From NCBI RefSeq assembly GCF_049800955.1, contig NZ_JBNAGA010000005.1, forward strand, positions 1 through 64,000: a stretch of DNA of 64,000 nucleotides. The letters are read 5' to 3'. A program made the position numbers and the translations under genes. The notes beneath the pieces were generated by a model that saw only the letters and a list, made by a program, of their open reading frames with translations, ran no database searches and was not told the DNA's origin. Positions 42,063-51,053 of this stretch are shown here, piece by piece; positions within the stretch are counted from its first letter, which is position 1; each line of letters starts with the position of its first letter. The DNA is from JAKVBH01 sp049800955. GTDB taxonomy: Bacteria; Pseudomonadota; Alphaproteobacteria; Rhodobacterales; Rhodobacteraceae.

Positions 42063-43307
42063 ATGCCGTTTTCACCGCCGCGCCGTGTTTTGATTGTTGT
42101 AGAGAACTTGCCGGTCCCTCTGGACCGACGGGTTTGGCTTGAAGCGACGTCTTTGCGCGATGCAGGGTATGATGTCTCGGTGATTTGCCCTACCGGGCGC
42201 GGCTGGGACAAGACCTTCGAAGTGATCGAGGATGTGCATATCTATCGCTATCCTCAACCCCCCGAAGCGCATTCAGGCGCATTCGCTTACGGGCGTGAAT
42301 ATCTTCTCTCCCTGTGGCACATGTTTCGCCTCGCCCGCAAAGCGCGCCGGGAGCGCGGCTTTGATGTCATTCACGGCTGCAACCCCCCGGATCTGATTTT
42401 CCTGCTGGGCCTGCGGTATCGTCTGGCGGGGGTACGGTTCCTGTTTGATCATCATGATGTCTGCCCGGAGCTTTTCGAGGCCAAATTTGGCAAGCGCGGT
42501 TTGCTCTACAAGGTGATGCTCTGGTGGGAACGGCTGACATTCCGGACAGCGGATGTCTCCATGGCGACCAATGAGAGCTTTCGCCGGATCGCAATTGAGC
42601 GCGGTGGCATGGATCCCGAGGATGTCTTTGTCATCCGCTCCGCCCCCCGGGTTGAGAGTTTCACGCCCGGGCCCGGCGATGTGCAATATCGCAAGGGCGC
42701 CAAGACGGTCATGGGTTATGTGGGCGTGATCGGACAACAAGAAGGCATGGACCTGCTTGTGCAGGCGGTTGCGCATCTGACCGGCGCGTTGAACCATACG
42801 GATGTGCATTTTGTCATCATTGGCTTTGGCCCCACACTGGAAGAAGTAAAGGCGGATGTCGCGGCCCATGGGCTGGAGCAATATTTTACCTTCACCGGCG
42901 CGCTTTTTGGCGATGATATGCTGGCCGCGCTCAATGCGATTGATATCGGCATCGCCCCTGATCCCAAAAACGAGATGAATGACATCTCCACCATGAACAA
43001 GGTCATGGAATACATGACCCTGGCAAAACCTCTGGTGCAGTTTGATCTCACCGAGGGCCGCGCGTCTGCAGGCGATGCTTCGCTGTATGCGAAGGCCAAT
43101 GATCCGTTGGATTTTGCCGAGAAGATTGCCTGGCTCATTGACAACCCCGAGGAAGGGGCGCGGTTGGGCGAAAAGGGGCGCGCACGTGTTCTGGACCGCT
43201 TGTCCTGGCATCATTCGGTGCCTGAACTTCTTGCGGCCTATGATCGAATTTTTGCCAAACGCCGCACTGTGCAAGAGCCTGTCTCCAGCCAGACTCAGGA
43301 TGTTTGA
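42063..43307 (+). CDS. Glycosyltransferase family 4 protein
   Basis: This 414-residue GT-B glycosyltransferase begins with RRVLIVVENLPVPLDRRVW, and carries GFDVIHGCNPPDL and LFDHHDVCPELFEAKFGKRG in the acceptor domain. The C-terminal donor domain has MGYVGVIGQQEGMDLLVQAV and ISTMNKVMEYMTLAKPLV, where the usual E(x7)E element lies. Such enzymes build O-antigen or exopolysaccharide repeat units at the inner membrane, and it could use the dTDP sugars made elsewhere in this window. It stands alone, with no closely spaced partners. Confidence 0.88.
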   Translation: MPFSPPRRVLIVVENLPVPLDRRVWLEATSLRDAGYDVSVICPTGRGWDKTFEVIEDVHIYRYPQPPEAHSGAFAYGREYLLSLWHMFRLARKARRERGFDVIHGCNPPDLIFLLGLRYRLAGVRFLFDHHDVCPELFEAKFGKRGLLYKVMLWWERLTFRTADVSMATNESFRRIAIERGGMDPEDVFVIRSAPRVESFTPGPGDVQYRKGAKTVMGYVGVIGQQEGMDLLVQAVAHLTGALNHTDVHFVIIGFGPTLEEVKADVAAHGLEQYFTFTGALFGDDMLAALNAIDIGIAPDPKNEMNDISTMNKVMEYMTLAKPLVQFDLTEGRASAGDASLYAKANDPLDFAEKIAWLIDNPEEGARLGEKGRARVLDRLSWHHSVPELLAAYDRIFAKRRTVQEPVSSQTQDV

Positions 43308-43430
43308 TACCGCCTCCTAAATCAGGCGTTGCCTAGTGGTCGTGCGCTATGATGTCGTGCTGTTAAAGTCTTTTGAGCAAGGTCCGCGCTCAAACCGCTC
43401 CCCCTGGGGAGCCAGCGTGAGGATGCCCAA

Positions 43431-43694
43431 ATGTCAGACGATTTTGCCACCCATCAACCCAGCCTGACCTCTCCCGCGGCAGCCGCGGCAGAGATTACAC
43501 CCAGTGATGCCCAGCCTTTGCCCAATGTCACCCGTGCGATCTATGTGGGTGGTGCGGGCGATTTGCGCGTCACATTGGTCAATGGCGACATCGTTACCCT
43601 GTCCGGCGCTCAGGCTGGCATGGTCTACCCCTTGCGGGTACGGCAAGTTATGGCCACAGGGACAACAGCGACGGCAATCGTCGGATTGCGCTGA
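43431..43694 (+). CDS. Small GTA spike-base-like protein (RCAP_rcc01079 family)
   Basis: This 87-residue protein contains SDAQPLPNVTRAIYVGGAG, then a DLRVTLVNGDIVTLSG strand pair, GMVYPLRVRQV and TGTTATAIVGL, matching the small protein family that, from memory, includes the head-spike base (rcc01079, GhsA) of the Rhodobacter capsulatus gene transfer agent. There that protein takes part in binding the recipient's capsule. GAGGA sits seven bases before the ATG. Here it is not among capsid genes but upstream of a beta-helix protein and a flippase, so it may have been recruited to a surface-glycan or adhesion role. Confidence 0.7.
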   Translation: MSDDFATHQPSLTSPAAAAAEITPSDAQPLPNVTRAIYVGGAGDLRVTLVNGDIVTLSGAQAGMVYPLRVRQVMATGTTATAIVGLR

Positions 43695-43958
43695 GACCCG
43701 CCCGGATCACAGATCCAACACCAGTTCAACATGGGCAGCACAGTCATACAGACTGTGCTGTTGCGGTGGCCGGCGAAGCATATCGCATGATTGCCGGGAC
43801 CCTTCACACGGGCCCTTTCGTACAGGCTCTTTCGTACAGGCCCCGTCCAGCCATCAATGGCGGATCTGTTTGCCAATTTGGCACAAGAGACGCGAAAGAG
43901 TTTCAAACCCCGTAACGCATGCATAGACTGTCCCTAAGCTGGCACGGGAGGGTTTGGT
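43695..43958. other. Intergenic region with a tandem 13-bp repeat
   Basis: These 264 bp hold no convincing gene. CTTTCGTACAGGC occurs twice, at 43815-43827 and 43829-43841, one base apart, flanked by GGGCC and GGCCCC. A GGAGGG ribosome-binding site precedes the next ATG. The repeat could bind a regulator; its role is unknown. Confidence 0.45.
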
Positions 43959-45941
43959 ATGTTTTTGATCAGATGTCTGTTGACGTTTCTGCTGAACCTG
44001 TGGGCTTTCTCTGCCGCCGCGCTCAGTACGCTGCCGGATGCCAACATGGCACCTCGTCAGGTGATCTTTGGACTGCAGAACACGCCAGGCCAGGCTGCAA
44101 TCCCGACAGATCTTGCAGAGGGGCGCTACGACACAGAGATCGCGACATTTACCGTGGCCCGAGGGCAGCTTACCCTTGCCTCCGCCCCCACCGCCGCCGG
44201 ACAGGTCCTGCTGCGGGACGAGGCGCGCAGCCTTGCCATTACAATCAGTGACCAGCATCGCTGCGTCAGCACGTCAGACGAGCTTGAAGCCGTTCTGAAA
44301 CTGGCCCCCGAAGACAAGGCCGGGCTGACGATTTGCCTCAATCCAGGGCGCTATGGCGGGTTCGGCTGGTGGGGCTTGCGCGGCGCCTTCACGGGGATCC
44401 CCGATGGCAAACCGATTGTCTTTCAATCAACAGATCCCGCGCGTCCCGCCGTGCTGGATGGCTTCTTCATCGGATCAGCCGATGAGCGCGCACCGGGCAA
44501 TGTCATTTTGCGCAATCTCGTCTTTGAGGTGGCCTCACCGCCCGTGGCAGATCTGAGCGATCCCGGCCTGCACGAGCATCTCTTTGCAATCTATATCGGC
44601 TGGCAAGGCCCTGCGGCGCGCAATGTGCTGGTCGAAAACATTGTGGTCCGCGGCCCGCTGGGCGAGGCGTTCAAAGGCGCCCATCCCACGTATCACAATA
44701 TCTATGGCATTCAGGCTAAGGGCGATCGGATCATCATTCGCCACGCACATTTCGAAACCCTGATGAACGCCATACATCTCCAGGGCCGTGACATCCTTGT
44801 GGAGCATGTGCGCGGGCATCGTCTTTGGGGGGATATGTTTCAGGTGTCTCCGGAAGTCTTGCCCAGACCAGAGGGGCGCACCAATGGCTGGCCCTGTCGC
44901 CGCAGCGAACGCATCGTGCTGCGCAACAACATCATGTCGGATATCTGGTCCAACAATAACCGGCATCCGGATTTCATTCACTTCTTTGCCTCCCACAAGG
45001 TCATTTGTGGGCTCAAGGATGTGCTGATTGAAGGCAATATCGTCTATCTTGGCCGCGAAGGGGCCCGCCAGCCGGGGTTTCCAACGGGCTTCACCGCAAC
45101 CGCGCCGCAACCCGCACCGTCCGTGCTGCCCAGCCAGCCCCGGGTTGTTCAGCGCCTGAACGCTCCGGGCAATGTGACACTGCCTCCCGCAAGCTGCCCT
45201 GAAGAGCGTGTGCGGATTGCCGTGCAGCGCGTGCCCGGTTCAGGCCCGCTCAGCCTGCGCCCCCCGCCCGGCACGGTGCTTGTGGTCAATGGTGTGCGTC
45301 AGCCCGCCTATGATCTGCTGGGAGACTGGGAAGTGGCCCGCCTGACATGCCGGCCCGACACGCGGGGAACGTGGGACCTCGACACTGCCAAACCCGGCCC
45401 ACAGGGTATCTTCTCCAACAATATTGCAGGCCCGGATGGGTACCAGAACATTATTGTGCGCCACAATGTGCTGTGGATCACCTCTGGTCACGGGATCTCC
45501 TTCGGCGATCCGGACAATCGCAATATTCGCGTGTTGAACAATTCATTGTTGCAACCATTTCCCGGAGACGCCAACGGAGATGGGCGTCCCAACTTGCATT
45601 CCGATGGGTTCAATGAACGCCATTCCGGTGCGCAGATCAGGCTGGAAGGCATGGCCAATGTTGTGCGGGGCAATATCTCCTCCACCCGTGTGCGGGGCGG
45701 GCGCCAGCCGGGGTGGAGCGGGAATGACAATGGCTTGCGGCACACGGACAGTGGGCGTTCGATGCTCAGCCGGTTCACGCCCGACCCCCAAAGCGGGACA
45801 TTCATGCCAACGACACCGCGCGAAGCCATCGAGAAGGCCCGTCCCCGGGCCGATGGCATGCTGGGCACCGCGGGCATTGGCGCAGTGGGCGTTCGGCCCG
45901 AGAACGATCCCTATGACTGGAGCTGGGTGCCAGACAGGTAA
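43959..45941 (+). CDS. Exported right-handed parallel beta-helix protein
   Basis: This 660-residue protein begins with a signal peptide (about 22 residues, ending near FSAAALS). It contains many pectate-lyase-type coils, with repeated (I/V)xxNxxxx patterns such as VILRNLVFE, NVLVENIVV, IVLRNNIMSD and NIRVLNNSLLQ. Beta-helix proteins of this sort bind or cleave polysaccharides; no catalytic set can be assigned by eye. It ends with GTAGIGAVGVRPENDPYDW, related to the GAFIGAVGYYDF near the middle of the larger beta-helix protein at 47827. Its location between a spike-like protein and a flippase suggests processing or anchoring of the exported glycan. Confidence 0.75.
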   Translation: MFLIRCLLTFLLNLWAFSAAALSTLPDANMAPRQVIFGLQNTPGQAAIPTDLAEGRYDTEIATFTVARGQLTLASAPTAAGQVLLRDEARSLAITISDQHRCVSTSDELEAVLKLAPEDKAGLTICLNPGRYGGFGWWGLRGAFTGIPDGKPIVFQSTDPARPAVLDGFFIGSADERAPGNVILRNLVFEVASPPVADLSDPGLHEHLFAIYIGWQGPAARNVLVENIVVRGPLGEAFKGAHPTYHNIYGIQAKGDRIIIRHAHFETLMNAIHLQGRDILVEHVRGHRLWGDMFQVSPEVLPRPEGRTNGWPCRRSERIVLRNNIMSDIWSNNNRHPDFIHFFASHKVICGLKDVLIEGNIVYLGREGARQPGFPTGFTATAPQPAPSVLPSQPRVVQRLNAPGNVTLPPASCPEERVRIAVQRVPGSGPLSLRPPPGTVLVVNGVRQPAYDLLGDWEVARLTCRPDTRGTWDLDTAKPGPQGIFSNNIAGPDGYQNIIVRHNVLWITSGHGISFGDPDNRNIRVLNNSLLQPFPGDANGDGRPNLHSDGFNERHSGAQIRLEGMANVVRGNISSTRVRGGRQPGWSGNDNGLRHTDSGRSMLSRFTPDPQSGTFMPTTPREAIEKARPRADGMLGTAGIGAVGVRPENDPYDWSWVPDR

Positions 45942-45966
45942 GATCAGAGCTGCCGGTGCTGCAGAC

Positions 45967-47355
45967 TTACCGGCGGCGCAGCACGATATTGAGCAATTCG
46001 CGCAGGCTGACCACAAAACAGCAACTGAGAATAAACAGCCCGACATGGTTGAGGTTCCACGCCACAAACATCTCCGGTGAGGGTGGGTTCTGGAGACTGT
46101 CCCACAGGGCCAGCCCGCCAACCGCCAATGCAAGCCCCGTCGGCAGCGCCAGGGACCGCAATGGCACGCCGCGTTGGCGCTTCAGGAGCGCAAGCGAGAG
46201 GCCCGTCCCGAACAGCTCACCCACCAACCCGATCAGCAGCACGGCAATCAGATCATACCCTGATTGCGCGGCCCAGAACGCGATTGGAAACGAGACCAGC
46301 CTGGGCAAATTGCCATAGACCGCATTGAGCGTATCGGCCATCGACATGGCGACGGTGGCAATGGTTCCCTTGAACATCAACACAGATTGGATCAGCGCGA
46401 GGATCGCCAGAACCTCCAGCGCGGGCGCATATCGCATATCAAAGGCTGTAAGCAGCAGGGCCGGGCCGATAAACATCATGCCAAGGCCCAGCCCAATCCC
46501 CAGAAAGAGCCCCATCTGCAGCGTCGCCGCCTGAATGGCACGGTTGTCCGCCTGGGCCGAGAGCTTTGGCAACACCACGGAGGAGAAGGTGCGCTTGACC
46601 AATGTGGCCACTGCCTGCACCAGCATGAAAGCCGCGGAGAACCAGCCCAGCACTTCGAGACCAAACTGATTGGTGATGATGAGCCGATCCCCATTGGTGA
46701 GCGCAAAAAGCAAAAGCCCGTTGGCCAGAAGCGGGATGCCGAAGGCCAGCGCCCGGCGCATGATCGCCATATCCCAGGCCAGCTCAAAGCGCCGCTCCGC
46801 CAGCAGGTGTGACAGCACGCATTGGGCAATCTGCTGCGCGACAATCGCCCAGAGCATCATCTGGTAATCGGCCGAGATAAAATAAACGAGCAAGGCCACA
46901 ACAAGCGACAGGATCGGGGAGGCCCATGTGATCGTGACCGTGGCGCCGAATTGCATATTCCGCTCAAAACGCGCGAAATCGAGATGTTGAAACCCACGCA
47001 GCAGAGGCAGAAGCGCCAGCACGGCAAAGGCCCAGCCCACCTCCGGCACACCGATGAAATGTGCATAGGGAATGGCCAGCGCCAGCGCCGCCAGCCCGCC
47101 CAGAACGCCACGAATGACCTGCAGCATGTGCAGCGCCGCCTGAAAGTGCCGGGATTCACCGTCACGGTCCTGAACGATCATGCGCTGCATGCCGATGTAG
47201 GAGGCATTTTCAATGAAGGCCACAGCGATTGACAGATTCACCGCAAGCCCGAAATCCTCCACCGAAATCAACCGGGCGATCAGGATGTTGCGCAAAAACA
47301 GAACAACCATCATCACAACCTGGCTGATGAAAACAAGCCCAGCAGATTTAAGCAT
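45967..47355 (-). CDS. Oligosaccharide flippase (Wzx-like, MOP superfamily)
   Basis: This 462-residue protein has about 12 hydrophobic segments and the N-terminal LVFISQVVMMVVLFLRNILI with VEDFGLAVNLSIAVAF typical of polysaccharide flippases of the Wzx/MOP group. It should move lipid-linked oligosaccharide repeat units across the inner membrane. The probable polymerase/ligase partner (Wzy-like) is encoded at 56764-58200. It is transcribed against the two beta-helix genes on either side. Confidence 0.88.
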   Translation of the reverse strand: MLKSAGLVFISQVVMMVVLFLRNILIARLISVEDFGLAVNLSIAVAFIENASYIGMQRMIVQDRDGESRHFQAALHMLQVIRGVLGGLAALALAIPYAHFIGVPEVGWAFAVLALLPLLRGFQHLDFARFERNMQFGATVTITWASPILSLVVALLVYFISADYQMMLWAIVAQQIAQCVLSHLLAERRFELAWDMAIMRRALAFGIPLLANGLLLFALTNGDRLIITNQFGLEVLGWFSAAFMLVQAVATLVKRTFSSVVLPKLSAQADNRAIQAATLQMGLFLGIGLGLGMMFIGPALLLTAFDMRYAPALEVLAILALIQSVLMFKGTIATVAMSMADTLNAVYGNLPRLVSFPIAFWAAQSGYDLIAVLLIGLVGELFGTGLSLALLKRQRGVPLRSLALPTGLALAVGGLALWDSLQNPPSPEMFVAWNLNHVGLFILSCCFVVSLRELLNIVLRRR

Positions 47356-47826
47356 CTTTGATCAGGTATCCTCGGTGGTATGGCTGGCCTTGCCTATCTC
47401 AAGCGCCATGAGATTGCCACTGCGACCGATCAAACCCGCAGGCTGCGCTGCGGAGCGCGTGGGCGGCGCAGCCACCCATGATAATTTCTGCCGCCCTGCG
47501 GAACTGCGCGGCACCCATTTTCGGGGAGGCGTGAGCAAAACATGACCACGCCGTGCGTCGTGTAAAGGCGCAGGCAAGACCCGCTCAGCGCGCTGTTTTC
47601 ATGGTACTTTCTTCGCAATGCCCTTGCCCTGAGCGCCTGCATGGCTGCGCGCGGCACAGACACAGACCAGACACGATAACGCAACGCCCTGCCATCGCGG
47701 GCAGAACGCAACACAGCTGATTTCTCCTTATAAGTCCGGCTCCGCAACACCTCTTCCACGTGGTTATCACGCGATGCTCTGGCGCGCAGATCGACCCGTT
47801 CGTGCGACACAGCGAAGGAGACGAAA
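47356..47826. other. Divergent intergenic region upstream of the flippase and the large beta-helix gene
   Basis: In these 471 bp several frames are open on the minus strand, but their residues are Arg/Pro/Ala-rich and unlike real proteins. CTTATAAG near 47728 could be part of a -10 element on either strand. A strong AAGGAG ribosome-binding site lies just before ATG 47827. Nothing else was recognised. Confidence 0.4.
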
Positions 47827-50800
47827 ATGCAAATTGCCGTATCAACAAATTTTGCCGCCAAACGGCCCTTGATCCAGGCGGTCACAACTGCCGATATCCG
47901 CTTTGGTGCTGCGACCCGGGCGGGAGAGGGCGCCGTGGCTGTCACGGGATCTGCGATCGTGACGGGCGATCCCGAGGGCCATTGGCAGATCAGCCAGAAC
48001 ATGTTGAGCCCAAGCGCCGCTGGTGCAGGCGCACTCAACGGCAGCTATGCCCTTGAGCTGGACAGCGGGGATACCCTCGAGGTGGCCGTCGTGCCCCAAT
48101 CGCGGAGTGTCGCGCGTGAAAGCGAACTGCAGGATATCCTGCATGCCAATGTGCCCGTCGCCCCGGGAGAGACCATCTACATTCGCGACAAGGGCAGCAT
48201 CTACGAGATGAAGGCGCTGGAATGGTTCACGACATGGGATGGCCATCCCTCCAACGTGACCTTTGCCTCCGCCGATCCCCTTGCCCCGCCAGAGCTGGAT
48301 TACTGGGATCTCAGCCGCACACCCATCAGCAACGTCACCTTTCGCGGGCTGATTTTCCGCAAGACCGATTACCCCACGAATGTCCCCTTCTGGGCGCCGG
48401 CCTCCGCTTCCGTGCATGCCATTTTGCGCACCGACAATGCGGCCGGGATCAACGGGTTGATCATCGAGGATTGCCTGTTTGACGGCGGCCTGCTGCCTTG
48501 GGCCGAAGGGGGGCGTTTCACGGCGACAAATCCGGCTCTCTTCATGCGGGGCGATCAGATCACCAATATTACCTTCCGCCGCAATATCGTGGAACACGTG
48601 GGCACCGGCATTGCGCTGGGGATCAATGGGGCCGTGATTGAGGACAATCTCTTCCGGCGCTTTCACAACGATGCAATCGTTTTGCAAAACCCGCCCTCAA
48701 ATGATTGCGCCAATATTCGCATCGCCAACAACCATCACGAACAACAAACCGGCTGGGCGTCGCTGTTTCATACCGATCTGCTGCAATTTCAGCCCCAGAA
48801 CAACAGCCGCGCCATTCGTGATATCGAATATGTCGGCAACACCGCCTCTGTCGCGGCGACATCAAAACCCGCGCAAGTCGATCCGATCAGCCCGGCCGGG
48901 ATTATCAGCTACACAAGCGATCACACCCTTGATGCCACCGATCATGCCCGAGAGATCCGGGTCGGGGGGGACATCACAATCACCCTGCCCCCCGCTGCGG
49001 CCAATGCCGGCCGGCAGTTTTGCCTGCGGCGGACGAATGGCACCGTGACCATTGCGCTGGATGGCAACGATACATGGGCCGGCGGTACATCCCTTGTCCT
49101 GCCCGACCCGACACGCGGGAATGCCTCCCACGCCACCTTTGTCAGCGATGGCAGCGGAGAGTGGAAAGAGCTTACGCCCAGCTACCGGGCACATATGTTG
49201 CTGCGCACCCAGAGCCAGACGCTGAGCGATCTTGAAAGCAATTGCACCGTTGTGGTGGATGCCAGCGCAGGGGACATCACGCTGACATTGCCGCAAGACG
49301 GGGCCCAGTCCTTCACCATTTCACGTCAGGACGGGACGGCCAACACTGTGCGGGTTGTGCCCGAAGCGGGCAATACATTGCTGCTGCGCGGGCAAAGCCA
49401 GTCCGAGATTGCCTTCGTGCAGGGCTATGGGCTCGAGGTCGTTGGCAACGGGGCGGGCAATTGGACCGCGGCAGAAGATGGTCAGACAACGCAAGGCTTC
49501 TTCGGCAACCGCCATCCCCAGGGCCTCTACGAGAATATCCGTGTGCACGGCAATATTCTCTATGTCACGACAGTGCATGGCATTCACTTGGAACAGGACG
49601 TGCCCGGTTTCCACATCTGGAACAACACGATCCTGCGCACCCTTTACGACGATGACAATGGCGATGGGGCGCTGGATGCGTTTGAAGCCGAACCGGGCGG
49701 AGGGCGTGGCACCATCTGGGCAAATGGCCTTGGGGCCTTCTCCTTCCGGGACTTCACCACTGGCGGCCTTGTTGTCGATGAGGGCGGAGATGCCGGGGAC
49801 AGCTTCGGCACCATTGCCCTGAGCGCTGGCAGCGGATCGGAGGCGCTCAGCCTTGTGCAACCCTATCTCGTGGGGGACACGCGCGCGGATTACCGGCCCA
49901 TGAGCCGCTCGGAGGTGATTGCATCCGCCGCGCCGCGCGCAGGAGGGCCCATTGACGGCGCGTTCATCGGTGCGGTGGGCTATTACGACTTTGACGCAGG
50001 CCGCGTCGCGAGCGCCCTGCCCGCACCCAATATCGTGGCGACAGCTCCGATCAACGGGGAAGAGCTCTCGGCTTCAACACCGATTGCCGTTGAGTTTGAC
50101 CATTTCATCAGCCCGCGCACCGGTACGCTGACCTGTTGGGATGTCGACGCGGGCAGCGCCATCGAGACATTCGATATCGCTTCCGGTCTGGGCGACAATG
50201 GCGGGACCGTGACGATCCAGGGCCGCCAGATGCTGGTGACCAGCGGGGCCGGCTGGCCCATCGGCACGACACTGGCGCTGCGGATAACAGATCAGGCCCT
50301 GCGCAGCGTCACCTATGATACCGCCTTCTCAGGGCTGAGCGGCGATACATTCTCATGGACAACAGTGCCTGATCCCGCCGTAACCCCGGTTTTCCTGGGC
50401 ACCCGTGAAGACATCATTCGGTCCTCGGTCAAGACGATGAGCGGGCTGAATTTCCCCGCTGGGCGCGCCATCGTGTTCATTGGCTGGACCGACAGCGGCG
50501 ATATTGCCATCCCGACCGTATCCGTCGGCGGCACAGCTGCCAGCCGGTACGGAGATGTTATCGATTCAGGCCAGATCCATGTGGCCGTCTATGAAGTTGA
50601 TCTCGCGGCAGGTGGCATCATGGATGTCGTCATCGACTACGGCGAGAACCAGTTCGACACGGAATTGGCGGCCTATAGCGTCGGGGATGCGACAATCGCC
50701 ACCTTGAATGCGTTCAGCGCCGGCGGCGCCGGAGACATGGTCTATTCGCATGAGATCAACACCCAAAGCGGGGCGGGCGTGATTGGATTTGCCTATCACA

Positions 50801-50991
50801 ATCGCGGACCCGGGGATGGGGTCTGGTCCGTTGAAAGCGGTTGGGATCAGGTGGATGCCAATTTTGGCGCCTGGCGCAGCACAGCGGCCATGAGCGCGGC
50901 GATTGTGCCTGCTGAAAAGCCACGGCTGTTTGAAACGCGCTTCTCAGGCGCAAGCCAGGCCCGCGCCGGAGTTGCGCTCATGGTCAGCTGA
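47827..50991 (+). CDS. Large parallel beta-helix protein with Ig-like C-terminal region
   Basis: Residues about 100-350 and 550-640 of this 1054-residue protein form beta-helix coils (ITNITFRRNIVEHVGTG, NGAVIEDNLFRRF, IRVHGNILYVTTVHG). Two beta-rich insert domains with TLPPAAANAGRQFCLRR and TLTLPQDGAQSFTISR lie between, a phage-tail-spike-like type. The C-terminal third starts with an SbsA-type Ig-like segment (NIVATAPINGEELSASTPIA). There is no signal peptide, in contrast to the homologous protein at 43959. The architecture suggests a polysaccharide-binding spike or adhesin; the export route is unclear. Confidence 0.75.
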   Translation: MQIAVSTNFAAKRPLIQAVTTADIRFGAATRAGEGAVAVTGSAIVTGDPEGHWQISQNMLSPSAAGAGALNGSYALELDSGDTLEVAVVPQSRSVARESELQDILHANVPVAPGETIYIRDKGSIYEMKALEWFTTWDGHPSNVTFASADPLAPPELDYWDLSRTPISNVTFRGLIFRKTDYPTNVPFWAPASASVHAILRTDNAAGINGLIIEDCLFDGGLLPWAEGGRFTATNPALFMRGDQITNITFRRNIVEHVGTGIALGINGAVIEDNLFRRFHNDAIVLQNPPSNDCANIRIANNHHEQQTGWASLFHTDLLQFQPQNNSRAIRDIEYVGNTASVAATSKPAQVDPISPAGIISYTSDHTLDATDHAREIRVGGDITITLPPAAANAGRQFCLRRTNGTVTIALDGNDTWAGGTSLVLPDPTRGNASHATFVSDGSGEWKELTPSYRAHMLLRTQSQTLSDLESNCTVVVDASAGDITLTLPQDGAQSFTISRQDGTANTVRVVPEAGNTLLLRGQSQSEIAFVQGYGLEVVGNGAGNWTAAEDGQTTQGFFGNRHPQGLYENIRVHGNILYVTTVHGIHLEQDVPGFHIWNNTILRTLYDDDNGDGALDAFEAEPGGGRGTIWANGLGAFSFRDFTTGGLVVDEGGDAGDSFGTIALSAGSGSEALSLVQPYLVGDTRADYRPMSRSEVIASAAPRAGGPIDGAFIGAVGYYDFDAGRVASALPAPNIVATAPINGEELSASTPIAVEFDHFISPRTGTLTCWDVDAGSAIETFDIASGLGDNGGTVTIQGRQMLVTSGAGWPIGTTLALRITDQALRSVTYDTAFSGLSGDTFSWTTVPDPAVTPVFLGTREDIIRSSVKTMSGLNFPAGRAIVFIGWTDSGDIAIPTVSVGGTAASRYGDVIDSGQIHVAVYEVDLAAGGIMDVVIDYGENQFDTELAAYSVGDATIATLNAFSAGGAGDMVYSHEINTQSGAGVIGFAYHNRGPGDGVWSVESGWDQVDANFGAWRSTAAMSAAIVPAEKPRLFETRFSGASQARAGVALMVS

Positions 50992-51001
50992 GGCATGCAC
51001 A

Positions 51002-51030
51002 GGCCACCCCGGGGCTGCCCCGGGGTGGCC
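51002..51030. terminator. Strong bidirectional hairpin between convergent genes
   Basis: A perfect 13-bp stem (GGCCACCCCGGGG pairing with CCCCGGGGTGGCC) closes a CTG triloop in the 62-bp gap between the convergent beta-helix and pyruvyltransferase genes. No U-tract follows, but the stem is very stable. Confidence 0.65.
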
Positions 51031-51053
51031 AGCCACGCCTGAGGGAGGGGCGC

